Source: Paracoccaceae bacterium (lineage in GTDB: Bacteria; Pseudomonadota; Alphaproteobacteria; Rhodobacterales; Rhodobacteraceae). From it: a stretch of DNA of 64,000 nucleotides. The translations under genes were made by a program, and so were the position numbers. Below the pieces are notes generated by a model. It was given only the letters and a program-made list of their open reading frames with translations, was not told where the DNA came from and ran no database searches. Location: assembly GCA_004153385.1 (NCBI GenBank), contig SDAL01000001.1, positions 1,426,001 to 1,490,000 of the forward strand, in the 5' to 3' direction. Below are positions 56,749 to 64,000 of the stretch, piece by piece (positions within the stretch are counted from its first letter, which is position 1; the number at the start of each line of letters is the position of its first letter).

Positions 56749-57809
56749 AAAAACCGGTCATGATCGAATTGGAGAGCACGCCCGAAAGCCCCGCCCACGC
56801 CCCGCCTGTGCAAGATCGCGCAGCCGACCTGCCCGAAGCCACCCAAGAGCAATTGCACGGTCGTGCGATGCAGATCGCCGCAAGATTGGCCGCGCGCCCG
56901 TCCTCGCGGTTGGGCAAGCTGTTCTGGCGGTCGCTCGTGGCGCTTGTCGGGTTTCTGGCCTCTGTCGCGGCATGGCAGTTTATTACCGGGCTTTTTGCTG
57001 CGAATCCGGTGCTGGGATGGATCGGCGGCGGGCTTCTGGCGCTGTTCGTTCTGGCCGCAATATTGATTGCGCTGCGCGAGATATCGGCGTTTTCGCGTCT
57101 CAAACGGCTTGATGTGCTGCACCGCGAGGTGACCGAGGCACGCCAGCACGACGATCTGAGCCGCGCGCGCAAAATCTCCGGCCGGATATCTTCGCTTTAT
57201 GCCGCCCGACAGGAAATGGCATGGTCGCGCAACCGTCTGGCGGAACAAAGCCCCCACGAGCTGGACACGCTGACTTTGCTGGAGATGACCGAGACAGAGC
57301 TGATGACCCCTCTGGACGAGGCCGCACGACTGGAGATCGAGGCCGCGGCACGCACGGTTGCCGCCACCACCGCTCTGGTCCCGCTGGCGCTTGCCGATGT
57401 TGCCAGTGCGCTGATTTCCAACATCCGGATGATCCGGCGGATCGCGGAAATCTATGGCGGGCGGTCGGGGGCATTGGGATCGCTGCGGCTGGCGCGCGCC
57501 GTTATGACCCATCTGGTGGCCACCGGCGCCGTTGCTGTAGGCGATGATCTGATCGAGACCGTCGCAGGCGGTCACTTGGCGGCGAAACTGTCGCGGCGTT
57601 TCGGCGAAGGTGTGATCAACGGGGCGCTCACCGCCCGCGTGGGGATTGCCACGATGGAAGTCTGCCGCCCCATGCCGTTCGTCGTGGCGCGTAAACCGCG
57701 GGTGACAAACATCCTGTCGCGCGGATTGCGTGGCCTGTTCGGCGGCAAATCCACGCCCGAGACCGAAGATCGCACGGCGGATACAGCCGAAAATGCGCAC
57801 AGGCCATAG
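56745..57809 (+). CDS. ycjF: YcjF-like membrane protein (DUF697)
   Basis: A 354-residue membrane protein. Two hydrophobic segments near residues 62-82 and 87-107 are followed by a helical domain and a DUF697-type region (about 200-335, with NIRMIRRIAEIYGGRSGALGSLRLAR). It is the usual partner of YcjX and is translationally coupled to it. The role is unknown, probably envelope stress. It is convergent with the globin gene. Confidence 0.88.
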   Translation: MKKPVMIELESTPESPAHAPPVQDRAADLPEATQEQLHGRAMQIAARLAARPSSRLGKLFWRSLVALVGFLASVAAWQFITGLFAANPVLGWIGGGLLALFVLAAILIALREISAFSRLKRLDVLHREVTEARQHDDLSRARKISGRISSLYAARQEMAWSRNRLAEQSPHELDTLTLLEMTETELMTPLDEAARLEIEAAARTVAATTALVPLALADVASALISNIRMIRRIAEIYGGRSGALGSLRLARAVMTHLVATGAVAVGDDLIETVAGGHLAAKLSRRFGEGVINGALTARVGIATMEVCRPMPFVVARKPRVTNILSRGLRGLFGGKSTPETEDRTADTAENAHRP

Positions 57810-57962
57810 CGGTTGATCAGCGCGGTCACCTGTCATCCGCCTGCAAATGGTGCGCCCTTATCTGCCAAGGCACCGGTCTGCGCCCCGACGCAAAGGCCAA
57901 TCGCCTTGCATGTGCGGCAGACGCATCAGGGCCGTGTGGCCGATTGCGATAGGTCCGCGCGT

Positions 57963-58373
57963 TTACAGCCGCAAGTTCGGGATTTCACCTTTGGGACGGC
58001 CCACATCCTCCACCCCCATCTTGAGCCCTTTTCCGATGCGATGCGCCAGCGCAGACCAACCGGCGGCGGCAATGGGATCCAGTTCTTGGCGCAAGGTATC
58101 GTCAAACAGGCCAAGCCAGACCGGAAAATGCCCCGGCTGGACCGTGCCCGCACGGCGGTGCGCAATCATGGGCGAGCCTTCATACCCGGGTTTGTGCAAG
58201 ATCGAGCCCTTCCAGAACCGGGCGATCTTGGCTTCATGTTCGGGCCAGTCATCGATGCGGTCCGCAAAGATCGGCCCCAGCATGTGATGGGCACGCACGC
58301 GGCTGTAGAAGGCGGCCACCACGCGGTCGATGTCATCTTCGGTGATGGGGAAACGGGCAAGCGGCTGGGTCAT
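57963..58373 (-). CDS. Group III truncated hemoglobin
   Basis: A 136-residue trHbIII. Conserved residues include the N-terminal ITEDDIDRVVAAFYSRVRAH, LGPIFADRIDDWPEHEAKIARFWKGSIL with helix-E partners, and the proximal His in the FPVWLGLF region, preceded by VQPGHFPVW. Such proteins bind O2 or NO with a heme; group III roles are poorly known. It lies downstream of ruvB on the same strand but 163 nt away. Confidence 0.9.
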   Translation of the reverse strand: MTQPLARFPITEDDIDRVVAAFYSRVRAHHMLGPIFADRIDDWPEHEAKIARFWKGSILHKPGYEGSPMIAHRRAGTVQPGHFPVWLGLFDDTLRQELDPIAAAGWSALAHRIGKGLKMGVEDVGRPKGEIPNLRL

Positions 58374-58536
58374 GGCGTTTAGATAATCAGCCGGCCTGCA
58401 CAGGGCAAGGGGCCATCACAGGCCCCATGGCCATTTTCACCCCAGCCCTGCCCTGCGGGCCTGAAGGGCAGACAGGGGCCGAACGCGCCTTTCCCCGACT
58501 TCCCACCTGCGCGCCCCGGTTCCGATGGCCCGCCTC

Positions 58537-59574
58537 TCAGCGCCCGAACAGATCGGAGGGCGGCGGCGCGGGCTGCGGCATGGGCAGCCCCAGATGCGAC
58601 CATGCCCGCTTGCCCAGCATCCGTCCGCGTGGCGTTCGGCTGATCAACCCCTGTTGTAACAGGTAGGGCTCGATCACCTCCTCCAACGCATCGCGGCTTT
58701 CTGAAAGGGCGGCGGACAAAGTTTCCACCCCCACAGGCCCACCGCTGTAATGATCCGCCATCAGCTGCAAATAGCGTCTGTCGGCCCCGTCAAGACCCAG
58801 CGCGTCCACCCCCAACCGTGTCAGCGCGCTATCAGCGATTTCGCGGGTCAGGCGACCATTGCCCTCGACAAGCGCAAAATCGACCACACGGCGCAGCAGG
58901 CGGCCTGCAATACGCGGGGTGCCGCGTGCGCGCATCGCGATTTCCCGGGTGCCTTCGGGATCGGCAGAAATTCCCAATAGCCGCGCGCCACGGCTGACAA
59001 TCAGATCCAGCTCGTCTTCGGTATAAAATTGCAAACGGGTCGGGATGCCGAAACGGTCGCGCAAAGGCGTGGTCAACAACCCCAGCCGTGTGGTTGCGCC
59101 CACAAGCGTGAAAGGCTGTAATTCAATCCGCACCGTACGGGCCGCAGGCCCCTCGCCGATCACCAGATCCAGTTCGAAATCCTCCATCGCGGGATAAAGA
59201 ACCTCTTCCACGGCAGGGTTCATCCGGTGGATTTCGTCGATAAACAAGACATCACGCGTTTCCAGATTGGTCAGGATCGCGGCAAGATCACCTGCCTTGG
59301 CCAGAACCGGACCCGAGGTCATCTTGAAATTCACGCCCAGTTCCCGCGCCATGATCTGCGCAAGGGTGGTTTTACCCAAGCCGGGCGGGCCGTGAAACAG
59401 GGTATGATCCATGGCTTGCGCGCGCATCTTGGCGGATTCGATGAACACCCGCAGATTGGCACGCGCCTCGGCCTGCCCCACGAAATCTTCCAGCACCTGT
59501 GGCCGCAAGGCGCGATCCGCGTCATCGGGCAGGCGTTCAGGACGCAGGTTGGGATCGGGTTCTGGATCGCTCAT
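58537..59574 (-). CDS. ruvB: Holliday junction branch migration helicase RuvB
   Basis: AAA+ motor of RuvAB, 345 aa. Walker A is [13 protein letters not shown], Walker B is [10 protein letters not shown], sensor 1 is VGATTRLG and the arginine finger is in LRDRFG. The C-terminal winged helix ends in [15 protein letters not shown]. It is separated from ruvA by about 150 nt containing a strong hairpin, so it may be partly uncoupled. Confidence 0.97.
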   Translation of the reverse strand: MSDPEPDPNLRPERLPDDADRALRPQVLEDFVGQAEARANLRVFIESAKMRAQAMDHTLFHGPPGLGKTTLAQIMARELGVNFKMTSGPVLAKAGDLAAILTNLETRDVLFIDEIHRMNPAVEEVLYPAMEDFELDLVIGEGPAARTVRIELQPFTLVGATTRLGLLTTPLRDRFGIPTRLQFYTEDELDLIVSRGARLLGISADPEGTREIAMRARGTPRIAGRLLRRVVDFALVEGNGRLTREIADSALTRLGVDALGLDGADRRYLQLMADHYSGGPVGVETLSAALSESRDALEEVIEPYLLQQGLISRTPRGRMLGKRAWSHLGLPMPQPAPPPSDLFGR

Positions 59575-59610
59575 TATTCGTCACTTTCACGCAAACGGCG
59601 GGGCTTTGTC

Positions 59611-59631
59611 CATGGGGGCGGCGCCCCCATG
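59611..59631. repeat. Hairpin in the ruvA-ruvB spacer
   Basis: CATGGGGGC and GCCCCCATG form a perfect 9-bp stem around GGC. There is no T-tract. It lies 37 nt upstream of ruvB and might limit read-through from ruvA. Confidence 0.5.
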
Positions 59632-59725
59632 CGGCCGGTACGGGGGGGGCAATTCCCCGGAACCTGCCACCCCCGCGCCCTGCAACATCATAAAACCCGC
59701 TTTTGAAACACCCCCCAAACGGGGA

Positions 59726-60403
59726 TCAGTCTTTCGGGGCAAGAAGGCGCAATGCCAGCCGGATCAGTTTTGCTGTATCGGTGGCATCGGGATCGTCATT
59801 GGCCTGCGCCACTGCGGAGGCGGCCTCGGACGGCGCATACCCCAGATTGCTCAGTGCCGATATCGCCTCGGCGGTAAAATTCGGCTTTGGCGCGGCGGCG
59901 GTTTTGGCTGGCGTGCGCTTTGCGCCCGTCCCTGCTGCGCGTGGCTCCACCAGTTCGGGGTCGGCCGCATCCACAGTATATTCAGTGCCCATCGACATGA
60001 CCGTGGGGGCTTTGTCCTTCAACTCGTTGACAACACGCTGCGCAAGTTTCGGCCCCACACCCTGGGCCGCACGCACCGCGCTCCAATCCCCCAACGAAAT
60101 TGCGCGGCCGACCGCGTCAGGACCCAGCTGCCCCAAAATAGCAAGCGCCGCTTTTGAGCCCACCCCCTGAACCGAAATCAACAGCCGATACCATTCCTTT
60201 TCCTGCAAGGTGGTAAAGCCGAAAAGCTGCAGCAGATCCTCGCGCACCAGCATATCGGTATAAAGCGCGCAGGCACCGCCCACGGCAGGCAGGCTTTGCG
60301 CGGTGCGCTGGCTGACATGCACGATATATCCCACGCCGCGCACATCGATCATCACCTGATCAAGGCCGCGGTGGATTATGACCCCTGAAAGACGTCCGAT
60401 CAT
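59726..60403 (-). CDS. ruvA: Holliday junction-binding protein RuvA
   Basis: Junction-binding subunit, 225 aa. The N-terminal OB fold begins [21 protein letters not shown] with the acidic-pin region, then helix-hairpin-helix motifs around [17 protein letters not shown] and [17 protein letters not shown]. The C-terminal RuvB-binding domain lies at about 175-220, after an Ala/Lys/Pro-rich linker. It overlaps ruvC by ATGA. Confidence 0.96.
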   Translation of the reverse strand: MIGRLSGVIIHRGLDQVMIDVRGVGYIVHVSQRTAQSLPAVGGACALYTDMLVREDLLQLFGFTTLQEKEWYRLLISVQGVGSKAALAILGQLGPDAVGRAISLGDWSAVRAAQGVGPKLAQRVVNELKDKAPTVMSMGTEYTVDAADPELVEPRAAGTGAKRTPAKTAAAPKPNFTAEAISALSNLGYAPSEAASAVAQANDDPDATDTAKLIRLALRLLAPKD

Positions 60404-60939
60404 GAGCGCATCCTTTGCACACGGCCATTTCCACTTGCTGCACGCGACAGTTGGGCCGCACTTATCCGGTGGGCCGATTGCAGATGCAGGGCATGACAGA
60501 TCGCGATGGCCAGCGCATCGGCGGCATCGGGACTGTCAAATACCACTGCGGGCAATTGATGGCGCACCATATGCTGGACCTGCTTTTTATCGGCATGCCC
60601 GACACCCACCACGGTTTTCTTCACCGCATTGGGCGCGTATTCGCCAACCTCCAGCCCCGCTTGCGCCGGTGCCAAAAGCGCGATGCCACGCGCCTGCCCC
60701 AGTTTCAATGTGGCCACAGCGTCCTTGTTGACGAAGGTCTGTTCTACTGCGGCAGCCTCTGGCGCATGGGATGCGATGACATCGCTCAACCCCTGAAAAA
60801 GATGCAGCAGCCGCCGGGACAGATCATCACCAGCCGTATGGATGGTGCCATTGGCCACATGTCGCAACCGCGTGCCCTCCATCTCTATCACACCCCACCC
60901 GAGGTTTCGCAGACCCGGATCGATCCCTATCACGCGCAT
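60400..60939 (-). CDS. ruvC: Holliday junction resolvase RuvC
   Basis: Endonuclease resolving Holliday junctions, 179 aa. The RNase H-like fold has catalytic acids in [13 protein letters not shown] (residues 4-16), [10 protein letters not shown], and [13 protein letters not shown] near the C-terminus. The ATG at 60939 is the conserved start; the open frame continues 26 codons upstream. It is the first gene of ruvC-ruvA. Confidence 0.96.
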   Translation of the reverse strand: MRVIGIDPGLRNLGWGVIEMEGTRLRHVANGTIHTAGDDLSRRLLHLFQGLSDVIASHAPEAAAVEQTFVNKDAVATLKLGQARGIALLAPAQAGLEVGEYAPNAVKKTVVGVGHADKKQVQHMVRHQLPAVVFDSPDAADALAIAICHALHLQSAHRISAAQLSRAASGNGRVQRMRS

Positions 60940-61287
60940 ATTATGCTCTGCCCTTTTATCGTTAATTCTGCTTAGCACGAAAAGAGAACATCCGCCAAGA
61001 GCCGGTTGTGGCTGCAATCAACCGCCGGTCCGCCATTCCATAGGCGCACCCGGGCGTGCCAAAGATGTCACAGACCCCCTTGTTCACCGGCACAAGGTTG
61101 CGCACATGAAACCGGCACGCTGCCATTTTGAACATGATATCAGCGCCTTGTTAGCCTGCCTTGCACCCATGCAAAACCCGCATGGCAGGGCTTCCAAACC
61201 GCGCGTTGTTTTTCAACTCTGCTCAACTTAACTGCAGATCAACAGCAAAGGCGCTGTAAATATAAACACTGTATAAAGAGGCATCCC
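60940..61287. other. Divergent intergenic region ruvC / DUF1127 gene
   Basis: About 350 nt without a gene. The right end is AT-rich (TGTAAATATAAACACTGTATAAAGAGG) and carries the ribosome site and probably the promoter of the DUF1127 gene. No other element is clear. Confidence 0.4.
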
Positions 61288-61473
61288 ATGTCCGCACAAA
61301 GCACAAACACCTTCGGTCTGGCACCGGTTTCGGCAACTCCGCTGCGCGATCTGTTCGCACAGTTGAAAGTCTGGAATGATCTGCGCCTGACGCGCGCTGC
61401 ACTGAACAAACTGACCGACCGTGAACTTGATGATATCGGCCTGAACCGTTTCGACATCGCAAAATTCCGTTGA
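61288..61473 (+). CDS. DUF1127 small protein
   Basis: A 61-residue protein of the DUF1127/YjiS type. The C-terminal arginine-rich helix region LRLTRAALNKLTDRELDDIGLNR is diagnostic. Short DUF1127 proteins in alphaproteobacteria have been linked to RNA turnover and to phosphate and carbon metabolism; the role here is not known. AAAGAGG precedes the ATG. A strong terminator follows, so it is monocistronic. Confidence 0.9.
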   Translation: MSAQSTNTFGLAPVSATPLRDLFAQLKVWNDLRLTRAALNKLTDRELDDIGLNRFDIAKFR

Positions 61474-61514
61474 TCCGCTGCGATATGAAAAACATCGCAC
61501 CGGTATCGACATTC

Positions 61515-61550
61515 AAAAGGGCCGCGCATCGTTGAATGCACGGCCCTTTT
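61515..61550. terminator. Terminator after the DUF1127 gene
   Basis: AAAAGGGCCGCGCAT pairs with ATGCACGGCCCTTTT with one mismatch around CGTTGA. A and T runs flank it, so it can work both ways. Its core matches that of the terminator at 33915. Confidence 0.88.
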
Positions 61551-61721
61551 CTATACTGAGCACCTTGCCTTTAGGGGCCAATACTCTCGTTACCCGTTCG
61601 ACAAGTACACAAGTACAAAAGACATTTCCCCCCAAAGATCGGAAAGAAACGCGCGGCATCACCAGCCGAGCCTGATCCGACAGCCCCCGGCATCCGATGC
61701 GCGCGCAGATGCGCTTGGCCG

Positions 61722-62591
61722 TTAGCCGCGCTGTAGCACAAGCGTCGTCCAGTCCCCATGTTCGTTACGCGCAACCAGATCAAAGCCTTCGGGCCGGTAG
61801 GCCGCAATCACATCATCGGCCTGATCGTGTAAAATACCGCTCAGGATGATATAGCCCGATTGTGCACAGTAGCGCCCCATGTCGGGTGCCAATGCGATAA
61901 GGGGCGATTTCAGGATATTGGCGAAGATCAGATCATACGGCGCGGCGGTGCGCAGATCGTCGGCATCAAAGCCTGCGGCCTGCAGGCAGTTGACGCGTCC
62001 GGCAAGGCCGTTGCCCTCGACATTCGCACAAGCCGTTTCTACCGCGACCGGATCGATATCGGACGCCAGAACCGTTTCCGGCCAGATTTTGGCCGCAGCC
62101 ATTGCCAGCACAGCTGTCCCGCAACCTACATCAATCGTATTACGGGCATGAAAGCCGCTTTGTTCCAGCGTATCGAGCGCCAGAAGACAGCCCAGCGTTG
62201 TGCCATGGTGGCCGGTGCCAAAGGCCATGGCCGCATCGATGCGCAAGGCGATGGCGTCTTGTGGCACCTTGTCGGCATCGTGGCTGCCATACACGAAAAA
62301 TCGCCCTGCCGCGACGGGCGCCAGCTCGCGGCGCACATGCGCGACCCAGTCCTGATCGGGTAATTCGGACACAGCGAAATCCTGCGCGCCGTTGACGGCT
62401 GCCAGAAGCGCAAGCCCGATCGCATCGGGGTTTTCCGTGAAATAGGCGCCAACCTCGTAGCGCCCCGAACCATCCTCGATTTCGAACACACCTGTCCCGT
62501 AGGGCGCAGGGGTCAACGCTTCCAGTTGCGCCTCCAGTGCCTCGGCGGCGTCACGTTCTGCAAGGGTGGTGTAGGCGGTATAGGTGGGCAT
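61722..62591 (-). CDS. prmA: Ribosomal protein L11 methyltransferase
   Basis: SAM-dependent enzyme trimethylating ribosomal protein L11, 289 aa. The SAM motif I is TIDVGCGTAVLAMAAAK, with the post-I acid in LASDIDPVAVETA and the NPPY-like motif FANILKSPLIALAP. AAAGGAACC 5 nt before the ATG at 62591 fixes the start against a 39-codon extension. It is a single gene on this strand. Confidence 0.93.
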   Translation of the reverse strand: MPTYTAYTTLAERDAAEALEAQLEALTPAPYGTGVFEIEDGSGRYEVGAYFTENPDAIGLALLAAVNGAQDFAVSELPDQDWVAHVRRELAPVAAGRFFVYGSHDADKVPQDAIALRIDAAMAFGTGHHGTTLGCLLALDTLEQSGFHARNTIDVGCGTAVLAMAAAKIWPETVLASDIDPVAVETACANVEGNGLAGRVNCLQAAGFDADDLRTAAPYDLIFANILKSPLIALAPDMGRYCAQSGYIILSGILHDQADDVIAAYRPEGFDLVARNEHGDWTTLVLQRG

Positions 62592-62742
62592 GATCTGGTT
62601 CCTTTCGGCGTCATCTCTGCTTTGGCGGGGATTGGGCGCGGGGTCAAGCGTAAGACGGGCGCGTTGCATCACGCACACACGCCCCCCCCTGTCCTTTTGT
62701 AAAAGCATGCACCATTGGTATACCGCCCTTATCTGTCAGGCG

Positions 62743-63378
62743 TTACACGTGCAGCCCGATCGGGCAAGTAACCCCTGTGCCACCCAAGCCGCAGTAGCCG
62801 CGCGGGTTCTTGGCCAGATACTGCTGGTGCGGATCTTCGGCGAAGTAAAACACCGGCGCTGGCCGGATTTCCGTGGTGATGCCGCGATGGCCCGCTTGCG
62901 CGAGACGCGCCGCATAGGCGGTACGGCTGGCCTCTGCGGCGCGCGCCTGCTCGGGGCTGAACACATAGATGCCGGAGCGGTATTGCGTGCCGCGATCATT
63001 GCCTTGGCGCATGCCTTGGGTCGGGTCATGCCCTTCCCAGAACACTTTCAAAAGCGCCTCATAGGTGATCACATCCGGATCATAGATCACCCGCACCACC
63101 TCGTTATGACCGGTCATGCCGGTGCATATCTCGTCATAGGTGGGATTAGGCGTGGTTCCGCCAGCATAGCCCACCATCGTAAGCCATACGCCGTCGAGTT
63201 GCCAAAACAGCCGTTCCACGCCCCAAAAGCAGCCCATCCCGAAAATTGCCTGCGCCATGCCCTTGGGCACGTCGGCACGCAGATCGCGGTCGAAGACATA
63301 ATGGGGTTGGGTGATAGCCATGGGCATATCGCGCCCCGGCAGCGCCTCTTCCAGCGTCGGCAAACGGGTCATTTTCAT
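62743..63378 (-). CDS. msrA: Peptide methionine sulfoxide reductase A
   Basis: Reduces methionine S-sulfoxide in proteins, 211 aa. The catalytic Cys is in [15 protein letters not shown], followed by [29 protein letters not shown]. Two C-terminal cysteines in [13 protein letters not shown] serve as resolving residues. GGGAG precedes the ATG at 63378; the open frame extends far upstream without similarity. It is divergent from truA. Confidence 0.95.
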   Translation of the reverse strand: MKMTRLPTLEEALPGRDMPMAITQPHYVFDRDLRADVPKGMAQAIFGMGCFWGVERLFWQLDGVWLTMVGYAGGTTPNPTYDEICTGMTGHNEVVRVIYDPDVITYEALLKVFWEGHDPTQGMRQGNDRGTQYRSGIYVFSPEQARAAEASRTAYAARLAQAGHRGITTEIRPAPVFYFAEDPHQQYLAKNPRGYCGLGGTGVTCPIGLHV

Positions 63379-63576
63379 ATCTGCACTCCCAGATGGTCCT
63401 ACCGCGTTAGATAAGCATGGCGCGCCGATTTTCCAGAGCAGGTACCGCCAAGACATCACGCCATGCCCACCGCAGGCCTCTGCGCCCTTTTCAGGTCGCG
63501 CGAAGCCCCCCGTTTGACGTAGGGGGCCGGACGCAAAAGACTTGCGATGGCAAAGACACGGGGCTATTCGGTCGCA

Positions 63577-64000
63577 ATGCCCAGATTTGCCCTTAAAATC
63601 GAATATAACGGCACCCCGTTTTCGGGGTGGCAACGCCAGACGGATCACCCGTCGGTTCAAGGTGCGATTGAAGCCGCGCTTGGACGGTTGGAGAATGGCC
63701 CCCACACGATCAACGCAGCAGGGCGCACGGATGCGGGCGTTCACGCCACATCCCAAGTGGCCACTGTCGATCTGCAACGTGAGTGGACCGGTTTCAGGCT
63801 GGCAGAGGCATTGAACTTTCACCTTAAGCCTGATCCGGTCGCGATTTTGCAAGTGGCGCGCGTCGCCCCCGATTTCCATGCACGGTTTTCCGCGCTGGAG
63901 CGGCGCTATATGTTTCGTCTTGTGGCACGCCGCGCCCCTGTGACCTGTGACGCAGGCCTGGTCTGGCAGGTCAAAAGCCCGCTTGATGTGGCCGCCATGC
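63577..64000 (+). CDS. truA: tRNA pseudouridine(38-40) synthase, 5' part
   Basis: Makes pseudouridine at positions 38-40 of tRNA anticodon arms. Only the first 141 codons are in the window; the gene runs off the right edge. The catalytic Asp is in [16 protein letters not shown], and the N-terminal [18 protein letters not shown] is typical. The ATG at 63577 gives the family's usual start; another ATG at 63547 would add ten residues. Confidence 0.93.
   Translation, partial: MPRFALKIEYNGTPFSGWQRQTDHPSVQGAIEAALGRLENGPHTINAAGRTDAGVHATSQVATVDLQREWTGFRLAEALNFHLKPDPVAILQVARVAPDFHARFSALERRYMFRLVARRAPVTCDAGLVWQVKSPLDVAAM

Overview
The window is a gene-dense, high-GC stretch of bacterial chromosome. 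Its gene content points to an alphaproteobacterium of the Rhodobacterales (Roseobacter/Rhodobacter group): short-form HisG with HisZ next to HisS, a YdjI/YdjG-like pair beside XpaC/TelA, an excalibur-type lipoprotein beside an AmpD-like amidase, DUF1127, and many ATGA start/stop overlaps. It looks like core chromosome. I see no insertion sequence, prophage, CRISPR array, tRNA or rRNA. The genus cannot be fixed from the sequence alone.

Layout. 0.4-2.2 kb: ECF sigma factor, its membrane anti-sigma factor and a small exported protein. 2.4-6.5 kb: glycerol catabolism (glpK, glpD) divergent from the repressor glpR, with a perfect inverted-repeat operator candidate between them. 6.5-7.8 kb: class I DAHP synthase preceded by a leader peptide with consecutive Phe-Tyr-Trp-Phe codons and a full attenuator. 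7.9-10 kb: AraC regulator and Fsr-type MFS exporter. 10.1-13.8 kb: OsmVWXY-type compatible-solute ABC importer. 13.9-14.5 kb: a 6S-like RNA candidate and RNase P RNA. 14.7-19.4 kb: AmpD-like amidase, lipoprotein, gatCA, UPF0173 hydrolase, tadA. 19.5-21.5 kb: rluB with a long Arg/Gly/Ser/Asp-rich repeat tail. 21.6-27.4 kb: an envelope-stress-like cluster (27-codon membrane ORF, XpaC, TelA, DUF2927 lipoprotein, SPFH-GYF protein, zinc-ribbon membrane protein). 27.4-36.8 kb: dtd, tdk, csaA-like, proC, YbjN-like, gltX, metallopeptidase, exported MBL-fold enzyme, PfkB kinase, nadE. 37.1-38.7 kb: exported MORN-repeat protein. 39.6-41 kb: two SDR enzymes. 41.2-43 kb: leuA behind a leucine-rich leader peptide. 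43.1-44.1 kb: acyltransferase. 44.5-50.3 kb: the cell-shape operon mreBCD-mrdA-rodA. 50.3-54.7 kb: ghrA and hisS-hisZ-hisG. 54.8-57.8 kb: slyX and the ycjX/ycjF-like pair. 58-61 kb: truncated globin and ruvCAB. 61.3-64 kb: DUF1127 protein, prmA, msrA and the 5' part of truA, which runs off the window.

Most genes are housekeeping. The most interesting content is regulatory. Two amino-acid biosynthetic genes (aroG, leuA) sit behind short leader ORFs rich in codons for their own end products, and in both the leader ATG lies 7 nt after a -10-like hexamer, which suggests leaderless leader-peptide mRNAs. Two gene groups related to phage-shock/envelope-stress proteins (TelA/XpaC/SPFH/zinc-ribbon and YcjX/YcjF) occur with no pspA in the window. 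A DnaA-box cluster lies in the gap beside gltX.
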